Shown: positions 8,460 through 17,271, counted from the first letter of the stretch. The stretch is 64,000 nucleotides of DNA from Streptomyces zhaozhouensis (GCF_900230195.1 NZ_OCNE01000002.1:124001-188000); one strand, 5' to 3'. Translations and numbers: made by a program. Notes: generated from the sequence alone by a model not told the origin.

Positions 8460-8849
8460 CTACGCGGCGGCGGAGACCAGCACGCCGCCGACGGCCGAGC
8501 GGTCGTCGGGGACGCCGACCAGGTGGACGGTGGTGTTCTCGCGCGTCGCCTCGCCGAGCGCGGCGGCGACCGCGTCCGTGAGCGCGGCGGCCAACCGTTC
8601 GGCCGCGTCCGGCATCCGCGTGAACAGCCCGGCCCTGCTGTGCAGCAGCACGTCGGGCGGCGGCGCGGCACCGAGCTCGCCGCCCACGGCGAACCGCGCG
8701 GTCGGCACGCCGTGGAGGGCGATGACCACCAACGGCCGGGCCCAGTCGCCGTAGACGGAGACGACCGCGTCGGTGAGGCCGTCGACCAGGGGCTGCTCGA
8801 CGGTGCCGTCGAGAAGTTCCTCGGCGAGGGTTACGGTGCAGTGCGGCAT
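8460..8849 (-). CDS. Tautomerase-family protein
   Basis: 129 aa beginning MPHCTVTLAEELL. After Met removal, Pro would be the N-terminal catalytic base used by the 4-oxalocrotonate tautomerase superfamily. The length fits the two-repeat members (about 125-150 aa), and both halves share the beta-alpha-beta pattern with a hydrophobic strand (LVVIALHGVP, TTVHLVGVPDD). The ATG at 8849 gives Pro at position 2; longer upstream frames would lose it. It is divergent from a MarR-type regulator 67 bp away, the likely controller. Substrate unknown. Confidence 0.75.
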   Translation of the reverse strand: MPHCTVTLAEELLDGTVEQPLVDGLTDAVVSVYGDWARPLVVIALHGVPTARFAVGGELGAAPPPDVLLHSRAGLFTRMPDAAERLAAALTDAVAAALGEATRENTTVHLVGVPDDRSAVGGVLVSAAA

Positions 8850-8916
8850 GGGTCCTCCAGTTGCCGAAGCAGGGCCAAACACCCTGGAAAACAAAACAGC
8901 TTTGGAAGCAAACGTA
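8850..8916. promoter_or_regulatory. Divergent promoter region with inverted repeat
   Basis: The 67 bp between the tautomerase and MarR genes is AT-richer than its surroundings. It contains CAGGG (8870-8874), N7, CCCTG (8882-8886), and flanking imperfect repeats ttgccgaagc / gctttggaagcaa. A MarR dimer site covering both promoters is the simplest reading. Confidence 0.5.
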
Positions 8917-9414
8917 ATGCCCGCGACGCCTCCCGTCCATCCCGTTTCCGGCGACCCCGACGACACCGAGGGGCTCGACGGCGCCATCCGCACCCTGCTG
9001 CTGGTGCTGCCGCGCGCCGTCGGCCGGATCAAGCGGCTCGAAGTCCCGGGGGAACTACGGGAGATGGCCCTCGCGCCACGCCATCTGTCACTGCTCTCGT
9101 TCCTGCTGCTCGACGGCCCGATGACCGTCCGCGAACTGGCCGACCGCCTGGAGGTGGCGCCCACCACGGCCAGCCTGCTGGTCGGCGAGCTCAGCCGGAA
9201 GGGCGTGCTCGACCGCCGCGAGGACGCACACGACCGCCGCCGCCGGATCGTCAGCATCCCGGAGTCGGCCCGGCCGGCCCTGGAACAGTGGCTGGCCCCC
9301 GGCGCCCGCGCCTGGCGCACGGCGCTGACGCCGCTCTCCCCCGCGGAACGCCGCGCCGTCGTCCGGGCGTTCACCGCGTACGAGGCCGCGCTGGCGGAGT
9401 CGGACGGGAGCTGA
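8917..9414 (+). CDS. MarR-family transcriptional regulator
   Basis: 165 aa. Central winged helix: LSFLLLDGPMTVRELADRLEVAPTTASLLVGELSRKGVL followed by the wing DRREDAHDRRRRIVSI, with the DxRRR motif typical of MarR proteins. Helices at each end would form the dimer. The ATG at 8917 was chosen because the upstream extension to 8773 runs antisense through the tautomerase gene. It is divergent from the tautomerase gene and probably represses both. Confidence 0.9.
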   Translation: MPATPPVHPVSGDPDDTEGLDGAIRTLLLVLPRAVGRIKRLEVPGELREMALAPRHLSLLSFLLLDGPMTVRELADRLEVAPTTASLLVGELSRKGVLDRREDAHDRRRRIVSIPESARPALEQWLAPGARAWRTALTPLSPAERRAVVRAFTAYEAALAESDGS

Positions 9415-9503
9415 CCCCGTCGGTCCACACCGGCCGGGCCGCCGGCCGCCGAGGGCCGGGACACGGGCACAGGCACGGGCACGCGGTCCGGGCCGGAGGC
9501 CCG

Positions 9504-9539
9504 CACGCCCCGACCCGGCGCGGCGCGGGTCGGGGCGTG
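9504..9539. terminator. Bidirectional hairpin terminator
   Basis: Perfect 14-bp arms cacgccccgacccg (9504-9517) and cgggtcggggcgtg (9526-9539) with an 8-nt loop. It lies between the converging ends of the MarR gene and the PHP-domain gene. Confidence 0.75.
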
Positions 9540-9583
9540 GCGTGGCGTGCCGGCGGGGTCAGCCGGTGCGAGCCGTCAGCGGG

Positions 9584-11305
9584 TCACTCGGGGAGGACCC
9601 ACATCGGGTTGGCGTAGAACCACAGGTCCTCCCACGGGTCCGCGTCGCCCTCGACGTCGAGGGCGGGGCCGTGGGGGTCGACGTCCGCGCCGCCCAGTCC
9701 GGTCTGGACGCGCTTGCCGTCGGTGCCGCGCACGCGGACGTAGCAAGGGTCGGCGACCTTGCCGAGGTCGTAGGTGAGGGTCACGGTGCCCTCGGTCTGG
9801 TCGACCTCCCAGGACTTCACGACCCGGGTGTCGGGGGCGTGGAAGGAGTCGGCGTCCGAGACGGCGCCGGTGACGGCGCCCCGGATGACGTCGACGCGGG
9901 CGAGGCGGGGGACGAAGTTGGCCCAGTTGGGGACGGCGGCCAGGGCGATCCTGAGCTTGAGCCGCACCCGGGTGCCGCGCCGCACCATCAGGGTGTCGCC
10001 GAGGGTCACCGAGCGCCCGCCGCCGTTGAGTTGGGCGTCGAGGCCGGCGATCAGACCGCCGTGGTCGACCCAGACCCGGCCGGCGCGGATGCCGTCCATC
10101 ACGGCGGCGTAGGAGAAGTCGCGGGCACCGACGTGGGTGCGGCTGTACTGCCCCGGCCAGAAGTCGCCCGCGCCGAGGTTGAGTCCGGCACCGGCGTAGA
10201 CCGGGTCGCCGTGGAAGCCGTCGCGGTCGTAGTCGGAGCCTTCGGGGCGGGCGGAGGTGTCGGCGTAGTTGACGTGGGAGTCGGAGTTGGCGGTGATCCA
10301 CCACGGCTTGCCCTCGGCGAGCAGGCTGTCCCACAGGCCGCCGACGGTCGCGGTCATCCAGTCGAAGCCGCCCCAGGTGCGGTAGCTCTCGGCCGGGTAG
10401 CCGGGGAACGAGTTGGGCCCCGGGCTGCCGGTGTAGTAGCCGCGGCCGCTGCCCTGGCCGTGCGGGGCGGGGATGCCGGCGGCCTGGTGGCCGGGGGCGC
10501 CCTCGAAGCCGACGGCGATCCGGGGCTGGGCGTCGCGCCAGCCGCGGATCTCGTGGGGGGAGTCGACGCCCTGCCGGGCGGGATGGTTGGCCAGCATCAG
10601 CGCGTCGCGGACGGTGCGGCGGCGGACCTGCTCGGCGAGGAAGTCCAGGCCGGCGATGGCCAGCGCCTCGTTGGCCGGGGAGTTGCCGCTGGCCCCGTTG
10701 ACGCTGCCGTCGTAGTCGGTCTCGAACTGCTTGAGCACCCGCACCTCGTCGGAGCCCGGGTGGACGAAGACGGTGCCGTGCTCGGCGGAGGGGATGTTCC
10801 ACTCCAGACCCTGGAAGACGAGGGTGTCGTCGTAGGTCTCGCGGGCGGCGCGGATCTCGGGGTTGACCTTCTCGACGCCGATGCGGCTGTGGTTCTCGTT
10901 GCCGTGGTCGGTGATGACCATCCAGTCCAGGCCGTGGCGGGAGCCGTTGCGGACCTGGTCCTCCACCCGGTACATGGCGTCGGGGCTGAACTGGGTGTGG
11001 ATGTGGTGGTCGCCGGCGAGCCAGCGCAGCCGGCCCGGCCGGCCGCCGCCCCGCCCCGCCTGCCCGGCGGCGGCGGCCGGGGTGAGGGCGCCGGTCGCGC
11101 CGGTGACCAGGCCGGCCCCGGCCATGCCGGCGCCGAGCAGTCCCGCGGAGCGCAGGACGCCGCGGCGGGAGAGCTGTCCTGGGCTCAACTCCTCGTCGGG
11201 GACGGTGAGGTCGAGCGCCTCGGGCAGGTCTCCGCTCTCGGTCGCGCCGTGCTGGTGCGGGTGGTGGTGGTCGTGTCCGTGGTGGTGCTGGTGGCCGTGG
11301 CCCAT
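9584..11305 (-). CDS. Tat-exported PHP-domain phosphoesterase-like protein
   Basis: 573 aa from the ATG at 11305. It opens with a histidine-rich run (residues 3-19, with 10 His), then an acidic stretch, and only then the twin-arginine signal SRRGVLRSAGLLGAG near residues 46-60, giving an unusually long n-region. The mature part has PHP-domain metal motifs: GDHHIHTQFSPDAM, WMVITDHGNENH and ITANSDSHVNY. PHP proteins are metal-dependent phosphoesterases or related hydrolases. The C-terminal 150 residues look like a beta-rich accessory domain. It lies downstream of a GH51 gene on the same strand but 238 bp away. Substrate unknown. Confidence 0.85.
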   Translation of the reverse strand: MGHGHQHHHGHDHHHPHQHGATESGDLPEALDLTVPDEELSPGQLSRRGVLRSAGLLGAGMAGAGLVTGATGALTPAAAAGQAGRGGGRPGRLRWLAGDHHIHTQFSPDAMYRVEDQVRNGSRHGLDWMVITDHGNENHSRIGVEKVNPEIRAARETYDDTLVFQGLEWNIPSAEHGTVFVHPGSDEVRVLKQFETDYDGSVNGASGNSPANEALAIAGLDFLAEQVRRRTVRDALMLANHPARQGVDSPHEIRGWRDAQPRIAVGFEGAPGHQAAGIPAPHGQGSGRGYYTGSPGPNSFPGYPAESYRTWGGFDWMTATVGGLWDSLLAEGKPWWITANSDSHVNYADTSARPEGSDYDRDGFHGDPVYAGAGLNLGAGDFWPGQYSRTHVGARDFSYAAVMDGIRAGRVWVDHGGLIAGLDAQLNGGGRSVTLGDTLMVRRGTRVRLKLRIALAAVPNWANFVPRLARVDVIRGAVTGAVSDADSFHAPDTRVVKSWEVDQTEGTVTLTYDLGKVADPCYVRVRGTDGKRVQTGLGGADVDPHGPALDVEGDADPWEDLWFYANPMWVLPE

Positions 11306-11543
11306 GGGGTGTGGCTCCCGAGGTGAGGTGGTGGTGCGTGTGCGGGACAACGGCACCCTCGGGGCGTTCCATGAACGGCGGGTGAGCACGAGGGGGCGAC
11401 CACGCGCCCGGGGAACGGCTCTTTTCGGACAGTTCCGCCGTCTTCTGACAGGCCGAAGCCCGCCGCCCCCGGACATCCGGGTCAACGGGTGGCGGCGGGC
11501 GTCTCGGCGGGCCCGCCCGGCGGGCGGGGCGGGCCGGGGCGGG

Positions 11544-13073
11544 TCAGGCCAGGCGGATCACGTTCCAGGAGAGCGGTTCCAGGGTGGCCTTCAACGTGCC
11601 GTCCTCCAGGGTGGTGCCGGTGCCGGCGTGGGGGGTGACCCGGTCGGGGTCGTCGGCGGTGTTGCGGGCGTCGGCGTCCGCGTCGGAGAGCACGCTGTGC
11701 TCGACGACCTCGCCGCGCGCCAGGCCGAGGCCGGCGAGGGCGACTTCGAGGTCCAGCGCGCGGCGCTGGTCGCGGTTGACGGCGAAGACGGTGACGGCGC
11801 CGGTCTCGTCGTCCCGCACGGCCGTGGCGTGCAGCAGGTCGACCTCGCCGTACCTGGCGGTCTCGTGCGTGGGCCCCTGCGGGCGGACGTCGAGCACCGT
11901 GCCCCGGCCGTACTTCGAGGCCTGGGCGAACGGGTAGTAGATGGTCTGCCGCCAGGCCGGTCCGCCGGGCACGGTGGCGATCGGCGCGATGACGTTGACC
12001 AGCTGGGCCTGGCAGGCGACCTTGACGCGGTCGGCGTGGCGCAGCAGGGCGATCAGCAGCGAGCCGACGACGACGGCGTCGGTCACCGAGTAGTTGTCCT
12101 CCAGCAGCCGGGGCGCCTCGGCCCAGTCCTCGCCCCTGCCCTCGTCGCTGAGCTGCGGCGAACTGCCGTCCTGGTACCAGACGTTCCACTCGTCGAAGGA
12201 GAGGTTGATCTTCTTCTTCGACTTCAGTCGGGCGCCGACGTGGTCGGCGGTGGAGACGACGTTCTCGATGAACGACTCGGTGTCCACGGCGGAGGCGAGG
12301 AACGAATCCCGGTCGCCTTCGGTCTCGTAGTAGTACGCGTGCAGCGAGACGTGGTCGACGAGGTCATAGGAGTGCTCAAGAACGGTCGCCTCCCAGCGGG
12401 CGAACGTCTCCATCCCCTGGTTCGAGCTGCCGCACGCCACCAACTCGACGTCCGGGTCGATCTGCCGCATGGCACGCGCGGTCTCGGCGGCGATCCGGCC
12501 GTACTCCTCGGCCGTCTTGTGGCCGGTCTGCCAGGGGCCGTCCATCTCGTTGCCCAGGCACCAGAGCCGGATGTCGAACGGGTCGGTGTCGCCGTGTGCG
12601 ACCCGCAGGTCGGACAGGGCCGTGCCGGCGGGGTGGTTGGCGTACTCCTGGAGCTCGATCGCCTCGGCGACGCCCCGGGTGCCGAGGTTGACGGCCATCA
12701 TCGGGGTGGAGCCGACCTTGCGGACGAAGTCGATGAACTCGCTCAGCCCGAAGCGGTTGCTCTCCGTGGAGCGCCAGGCGAGGTCGAGCCGGCGGGGCCG
12801 CTCGTCGCGCGGGCCGACGGAGTCCTCCCACTTGAAGCCGGAGACGAAGTTGCCGCCGGGGTACCGGACGACGGTGACCCCCATCTCCCTGACCAGGTCC
12901 ATGACGTCGGTGCGCAGCCCGGCCTCGTCGGCGCTGGGGTGGCCGGGCTCGTAGACGCCGCTGTAGACGCAGCGGCCCAGGTGCTCGACGAAGGAGCCGA
13001 AGATCCGTTCGTCCACGGGGGAGACGGCGAAGGCGGGGTCGAGGGTGAAACGGGCGGTGTGCTCAGAACTCAT
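11544..13073 (-). CDS. Alpha-L-arabinofuranosidase, GH51
   Basis: 509 aa, the normal length for GH51 exo-acting arabinofuranosidases, which release terminal arabinose from arabinan- or arabinoxylan-derived oligosaccharides. The acid/base glutamate is in CLGNEMDGPW (Glu176) and the nucleophile in LSFDEWNVWY (Glu295). The N-terminal substrate loop VVRYPGGNFVSGFKWEDSVGP is conserved. There is no signal peptide, so it works on imported oligosaccharides in the cytoplasm. The upstream region carries a 16-bp tandem repeat that is probably an operator. Confidence 0.95.
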   Translation of the reverse strand: MSSEHTARFTLDPAFAVSPVDERIFGSFVEHLGRCVYSGVYEPGHPSADEAGLRTDVMDLVREMGVTVVRYPGGNFVSGFKWEDSVGPRDERPRRLDLAWRSTESNRFGLSEFIDFVRKVGSTPMMAVNLGTRGVAEAIELQEYANHPAGTALSDLRVAHGDTDPFDIRLWCLGNEMDGPWQTGHKTAEEYGRIAAETARAMRQIDPDVELVACGSSNQGMETFARWEATVLEHSYDLVDHVSLHAYYYETEGDRDSFLASAVDTESFIENVVSTADHVGARLKSKKKINLSFDEWNVWYQDGSSPQLSDEGRGEDWAEAPRLLEDNYSVTDAVVVGSLLIALLRHADRVKVACQAQLVNVIAPIATVPGGPAWRQTIYYPFAQASKYGRGTVLDVRPQGPTHETARYGEVDLLHATAVRDDETGAVTVFAVNRDQRRALDLEVALAGLGLARGEVVEHSVLSDADADARNTADDPDRVTPHAGTGTTLEDGTLKATLEPLSWNVIRLA

Positions 13074-13102
13074 GCGGGTCCCTGCGGTTCAAGGGGGCGG
13101 CT

Positions 13103-13134
13103 CGTTCGACATCTCGTACGTTCGACATCTCGTA
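13103..13134. promoter_or_regulatory. Tandem 16-bp direct repeat upstream of the GH51 gene
   Basis: cgttcgacatctcgta occurs twice without a break or mismatch (13103-13118, 13119-13134), followed by cttcgatcgcaacttcgaac, which repeats the cttcga core. It lies 30-61 bp upstream of the arabinofuranosidase ATG, where a repressor site would act. Confidence 0.6.
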
Positions 13135-13364
13135 CTTCGATCGCAACTTCGAACAAAATCTATGGTCGGGAACGAGCCGCCGTCAACGGTCCCGAGCGAT
13201 CGTTCCGACCACGGATGTCCATCGATGTACGTACCCGTTCACGGGCGCGCTCACCGTTGTCCGCTTCCTCGCCCTCCCTGCCCGACGATGCCCGTGTGTG
13301 CCACATCTCGCACACAAGGCCCGGGGGTTCACGGACACGTGGCCCGGGACGGCGAGAAGGCGAA

Positions 13365-13406
13365 GGGGTCGGGCACGCCGTCCTGTGCGACGGCGTGCCC
13401 GACCCC
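13365..13406 (-). terminator. Strong hairpin terminator of the oxidoreductase gene
   Basis: 18-bp perfect stem ggggtcgggcacgccgtc (13365-13382) / gacggcgtgcccgacccc (13389-13406) with loop ctgtgc. It begins about 25 bp after the stop codon of the MDR gene on the minus strand and insulates it from the GH51 promoter. Confidence 0.88.
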
Positions 13407-13430
13407 TCGGACGCGCGGGTGGCCGGTGGC

Positions 13431-14450
13431 TCAGTCGCCCACGGCGACCAGCATCTTGCCGACGTTGCCCCCGCGCATCATCCGCAGGAACGCGTCCGTC
13501 GCGTGCTCGATCCCCTCCACCACCGTCTCCCGGTGGCGCAGCCGGCCCGAGCTGACCCACTCGCCCGCCTCGCGCAGGAACGTGTCGCGCAGCGCGGCGT
13601 GGTCCATCACCAGAAAGCCCTCGATCCGCAGCCGCTTGCCGACCACCAGCCCCAGGTTGTGCGGCGCGGGAGAGGGCTCGGTCGCGTTGTAGCCGGAGAT
13701 CATCCCGCAGACGGCCACCCGGCCGAACCGGTTGAGCGCGTCCAGCGCGGCCTCCAGATGGTCGCCGCCCACGTTGTCGAAGTAGACGTCGATCCCCTCG
13801 GGTGCGGCCTCGGCCAACTGCTCGCCGATCGGCGCCGCCTTGTAGTCCAGCGCCGTGTCGAAGCCGTACTCCTCGGTCAGCAGCCGGGCCTTCTCCGGGC
13901 CGCCCGCGCTGCCGATGACCCGGCTCGCGCCCAGCAGCCGCGCCAACTGCCCGGCGACGCTGCCCACGGCGCCCGCCGCGCCCGAGACGAAGACCACGTC
14001 GCCGTCGCGCACCCTGGCGACCTCCTTCAGCCCCGCGTAGGCGGTGTGCCCGGTCATACCGAGCACGCCGAGAAACGCGGTGTCGGGAACGTCCAGGCCC
14101 CGGGGGACGGTGGAGACCCAGGCGGCCGGCAGCGTGGCGTACTCCCGCCAACCGAGCTGGTGCACCACGAGGTCCCCCACCTCGACGCCCTCCGCCTCCG
14201 AGGCCACCACCTCGCCGAGCGCGTCCCCGGTCATCGGCTCGTCCAGACGGAACGGCGGCACGTAGGACTTGGCGTCGTTCATCCGGCCGCGCATGTAGGG
14301 GTCGACCGAGAGATAGCGGTTGCGGACCAGCACCTGCCCGGGGCCCGGCTCGCGGACGGGCGCCTCGCGCAGCGCGAAGTCCTCGTCGGTCGGCCACCCC
14401 GAGGGGCGCGCGACCAGGTGCCACTCACGGCTGGTGCTGGGCAGGGACAT
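13431..14450 (-). CDS. Zinc-free MDR NADP-dependent oxidoreductase
   Basis: 339 aa, the size of the leukotriene B4 12-hydroxydehydrogenase / curcumin reductase group. These reduce activated C=C double bonds with NADPH. Visible motifs: NRYLSVDPYMRGRM near residue 45, the substrate-side segment LGMTGHTAYAGL near 130, and the nucleotide-binding VFVSGAAGAVGSVAGQLARLLGA with VIGSAGG after it. FDNVGGDHLEAAL is the usual family block before the last strand. There are no zinc-binding cysteines. Monocistronic, closed by the strong terminator downstream. Substrate cannot be predicted. Confidence 0.92.
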   Translation of the reverse strand: MSLPSTSREWHLVARPSGWPTDEDFALREAPVREPGPGQVLVRNRYLSVDPYMRGRMNDAKSYVPPFRLDEPMTGDALGEVVASEAEGVEVGDLVVHQLGWREYATLPAAWVSTVPRGLDVPDTAFLGVLGMTGHTAYAGLKEVARVRDGDVVFVSGAAGAVGSVAGQLARLLGASRVIGSAGGPEKARLLTEEYGFDTALDYKAAPIGEQLAEAAPEGIDVYFDNVGGDHLEAALDALNRFGRVAVCGMISGYNATEPSPAPHNLGLVVGKRLRIEGFLVMDHAALRDTFLREAGEWVSSGRLRHRETVVEGIEHATDAFLRMMRGGNVGKMLVAVGD

Positions 14451-14599
14451 CAGGGACCGCCTCCTGTCACATTCGTTTCACGGATCGTAGCGACACCGTG
14501 CGCAACGCCCCGGGGCTCCCGCGCCATTCCCGGCGCGCGCCGCGCCGCCCGCGCGCCCCGGCGCCCGGACCGCGCAACCCGCGCCGGCCGCGGGCCACT

Positions 14600-15454
14600 T
14601 CAGCCGGCGAACGCCGGCAGCGGCAGCCCCTGCCCGATCCCCCGCAGCACCAGCAGCGAACCGGCCACCGGCTCGGCGCTCGGGCCGAGCCCGACCCGCG
14701 CCGTGCTCACATAGAGGTCCCGCAGGTCGTCGCCGCCGAACGCGAGGGCCGTCGTCCGGCTCGCCGGCAGCTCGACCGTCCGGTCCAGCGCGCCGTCCGG
14801 CGTGAACCGCCGCACCGCGCCGCCGTCCCAGAACGCCACCCAGAGGCAGCCCTCCGCGTCCACCGTCATCCCGTCGGGGAACCCGCCCAGGCGGGCGGTG
14901 TCCACCAGCACCCGACGCTCCCCCACCGAGCCGTCCCCGGCCACGGTGAACGCGTCCACCCGCCGGGTCGGGGTGTCGATGTAGTACAGCGTGCCGCCGT
15001 CCGGGCTCCACCCCAGACCGTTGCTCACCGTCACCTCGGGCAGCACCGTGGTCGCGGAACCGTCCGGGCGCACCCGAACGAGGGACCCGCCGCCCGGCCG
15101 TTCGTCGTAACGCATCGAGCCGGCCCACAGCGAGCCGTCCGGCGCCACCGCCGCGTCGTTCCCCCGCCGGCCCGGCACCACCTCGCGGTGCAGCCAGCGG
15201 AACGTGCCGTCCGGGTCGTAGACGCCGACCCCGTCGCGGAGGTTGACCACCAGGCCGCCGCCCGCCCGCGGCTTGGCCGCGCCCACGTGCTGCTCGGTGG
15301 GCAGCACGGCGCGGCGGCCGGTCGAGGGGTCGAGGGTGTGCACCCGGGCGGAGAGGATGTCCACCCAGATCAGCCGGCGGGACCCGGGGTCCCAGGTCGG
15401 CCCCTCCCCCAGCTCGGCCCGTGCCCGAACGGCGATCTCCCAAGCGACTGCCAC
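14600..15454 (-). CDS. SMP-30/gluconolactonase/regucalcin-family lactonase
   Basis: 284 aa from a GTG at 15454, preceded by ggaagggg. The six-bladed propeller family is recognisable from LGEGPTWDPGSRRLIWVDI at the N-terminus, VSNGLGWSPDGGTLYYIDTPTRRV and PDGMTVDAEGCLWVAFWDGG. The metal-ligand Glu (GEGP), Asn (SNGL) and Asp (PDGM) positions are present. Members open sugar lactones in oxidative sugar pathways. It lies 90 bp downstream of an IclR regulator on the same strand, a common pairing in which the IclR protein senses a sugar acid. Confidence 0.9.
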   Translation of the reverse strand: MAVAWEIAVRARAELGEGPTWDPGSRRLIWVDILSARVHTLDPSTGRRAVLPTEQHVGAAKPRAGGGLVVNLRDGVGVYDPDGTFRWLHREVVPGRRGNDAAVAPDGSLWAGSMRYDERPGGGSLVRVRPDGSATTVLPEVTVSNGLGWSPDGGTLYYIDTPTRRVDAFTVAGDGSVGERRVLVDTARLGGFPDGMTVDAEGCLWVAFWDGGAVRRFTPDGALDRTVELPASRTTALAFGGDDLRDLYVSTARVGLGPSAEPVAGSLLVLRGIGQGLPLPAFAG

Positions 15455-15544
15455 CGCGATTCCCCTTCCCCGCGCTCCACTCCGACTCCGGCCCCGGTAC
15501 GTGGCCCCGGCCCCGGTCCCGGTCCCAGCCTCCCCGACGGCGGC

Positions 15545-16318
15545 TCAGCCGACCCCGTGGTGGCCGAGACGCTCCGAGAGCCGGCCCGCGCCCTGGCGGG
15601 CCAGCTCGGTCAGCTCCCGCTGCCGCGCCTCGCTCCAGCGGATCATCGGCACGGAGACGCTGAGCGCCGCCACCACCCGTCCCGAGCGGTCCCGCACCGG
15701 GGCGGCCACGCAGGTGACGTCCGCGTTGGACTCCTGGCTCTCGGTGGCGACCCCGCGCGCGGCGATCTCGGTCAGCGCGGCGCGCAACGCGGTCACGTCG
15801 GTGATCGAGTTGGCCGTCATCGCGGGGAGTTCGCCCCCGTCGGGCAACCGCGCGTCCAGCTCCTCGGCGCTCAGCGACGCCAGCAGCATCTTGCCGACGG
15901 CCGTGCAGTGCGCCGGCAGCCGGCGCCCGGCGGCGGAGACCATCCGCACCGCGTGGGTGCTGTCGACCTTGGCGATGTAGATCACGTCGGTGCCGTCCAA
16001 CACCGCGACATGCACCGTCTCCCCGCAGGTCTCGGCCACAGAACGGGCGACCTGCTGCCCCTCGGCGGCCAGGTCCAGCTGCTCCGCGTAGCGGCTGCCG
16101 AGCTGGTAGGTGCGCACGCCGAGCCGGTAGCGGCCCGGCTGCTCGACGACCGGCACCAGATAGGAGCGGGCCGCCAGCGTCGTCACCAGCTCGTGCACCG
16201 TGGTGCGCGGCAGCTGGAGGCGGCGGGTGATCTCGGGCGCGGACAGGGTCCCGTCGCCTTCGAGGAAGAGCTCCAGTATGTCCAGCGCCCGGCTCACCGC
16301 CGGTACCCGTCTCCCCAT
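15545..16318 (-). CDS. IclR-family transcriptional regulator
   Basis: 257 aa. N-terminal winged helix (VSRALDILELFLEGDGTLSAPEITRRLQLPRTTVHELVTTL) and the IclR effector domain, with GETVHVAVLDGTDVIYIAKVDS and the signature around AHCTAVGKMLLASL. The ATG at 16318 has GGGAGG 10 nt upstream; the longer frame to 16405 would begin inside the predicted operator. It is followed by the SMP-30 lactonase gene, its probable target and operon partner. Confidence 0.92.
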   Translation of the reverse strand: MGRRVPAVSRALDILELFLEGDGTLSAPEITRRLQLPRTTVHELVTTLAARSYLVPVVEQPGRYRLGVRTYQLGSRYAEQLDLAAEGQQVARSVAETCGETVHVAVLDGTDVIYIAKVDSTHAVRMVSAAGRRLPAHCTAVGKMLLASLSAEELDARLPDGGELPAMTANSITDVTALRAALTEIAARGVATESQESNADVTCVAAPVRDRSGRVVAALSVSVPMIRWSEARQRELTELARQGAGRLSERLGHHGVG

Positions 16319-16396
16319 GCCCGATGCCTCCCCTGCCGCACGGGCCGCACGGCCCCGCCGGCCCCACTGGCGGGCCACTCGGTCCCGCTCACCAAC

Positions 16397-16431
16397 GTTC
16401 GGCATCCCGACCGTGAGACGAGATGCCGAAC
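16397..16431. promoter_or_regulatory. Putative IclR operator
   Basis: Perfect 10-bp inverted repeat gttcggcatc (16397-16406) / gatgccgaac (16422-16431) with a 15-bp spacer, about 80 bp upstream of the IclR start. There is no divergent gene, so it most likely serves autoregulation of the IclR-lactonase pair. Confidence 0.6.
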
Positions 16432-16542
16432 ACCACGCTAGCCATCGGCGCCAGCGACGGCAATGCCCGTCACCGACGGCGATGCCCGCCGCGCGCTCCC
16501 CGCGCGCGGCGGGCGAACCCGGCCGTTGTCAGCGTCGGCGCC

Positions 16543-16845
16543 TCAGCGCGTGCCCCACTCGTCGGCGAGCGCGGCGTCCGACGCTTCGCCGTGGTTTCCG
16601 ACGGCCCGCAGGCGGCCCGCCACTCCCTCCGGGAGCCGGTCGCCGGCCCGGTCGGCCACCACGCCGGCGGCCCTGGCGGCGGCCTGCCGGCCGGCCTGGG
16701 CGGCGGAGTCGACGCTGTTCCTGACGGCGGGATTGGCCCTCAACCGCTCGGCGGCGGCGGACAGTTGCTCGTACCGCTCACGTCCGGCCCGCGTCCCGAG
16801 CACATACCCGACGGCCACTCCCGCGATGAACACCAGCTTGCGCAT
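16543..16845 (-). CDS. Small membrane-anchored YtxH-like protein
   Basis: 100 aa from the ATG at 16845, with gaggag upstream. One membrane segment at residues 3-17 (KLVFIAGVAVGYVLG) is followed by TRAGRERYEQL and an Ala/Arg-rich amphipathic helix, the layout of the YtxH-type small proteins common in Streptomyces. Function unknown. It is monocistronic and lies just before the tRNA pair. Confidence 0.75.
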   Translation of the reverse strand: MRKLVFIAGVAVGYVLGTRAGRERYEQLSAAAERLRANPAVRNSVDSAAQAGRQAAARAAGVVADRAGDRLPEGVAGRLRAVGNHGEASDAALADEWGTR

Positions 16846-17011
16846 GGGATGCTCCTCTTCTCGCTTCCGTTGATCTTCTCCTGACCCGCCCGGCCTCCCA
16901 TAACCGGGTGACCCGGATACGGATTTCGGAGCACCCCCGCACATGCGCTAATGTATGGCCCGCAGCGCGGTGCCGCTCCCCACCTGAGGGTGGCGGCCCC
17001 GAGCGGAGCAG

Positions 17012-17084
17012 TCCCCTGTAGCTCAATTGGCAGAGCAGCCGGCTGTTAACCGGCAGGTTACTGGTTCGAGTCCAGTCGGGGGAG
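17012..17084 (+). tRNA. tRNA-Asn (GTT)
   Basis: 73 nt. Acceptor arms TCCCCTG / CGGGGGA pair with one G-U, the discriminator base is G, the D arm is GCTCAATTGGCAGAGC, the anticodon loop CTGTTAA gives anticodon GTT, and the T arm contains GGTTCGAGTCC. CCA is not encoded. Confidence 0.95.
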
Positions 17085-17091
17085 CATCACA

Positions 17092-17117
17092 CGAAGGGCC
17101 CCTTTCGGGGCCCTTCG
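17092..17117 (+). terminator. Hairpin terminator after tRNA-Asn
   Basis: Stem cgaagggcccc (17092-17102) / ggggcccttcg (17107-17117) with loop tttc, starting 8 nt after the tRNA. Confidence 0.85.
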
Positions 17118-17271
17118 CCGTTTCCGCCGCATCTCTCCGCCAACCTCGGGAACCGATCACCCCGTGCACGGTGTCCCTGGTGGTGTAGACCCGCCCGACC
17201 CGGGCGGCAGATCGTATGAGCAGCTATGCTGCGGCAGACGGCGCGCACAGTTGTGCGCGGCACGCCGAGAA

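Noticed and set aside
9542..11326. Long plus-strand frame opposite the PHP-domain gene
   Set aside because: Val/Gly/Asp-rich shadow with no motif; the minus-strand frame carries PHP and Tat signatures.
10863..14714. 1283-aa plus-strand frame
   Set aside because: It runs antisense over three well-supported genes and a strong terminator; no domain.
17242..17259. 18-bp palindrome CGCGCACAGTTGTGCGCG before the CAT tRNA
   Set aside because: A clear palindrome, but with no regulator or promoter to link it to, so not listed as an operator.
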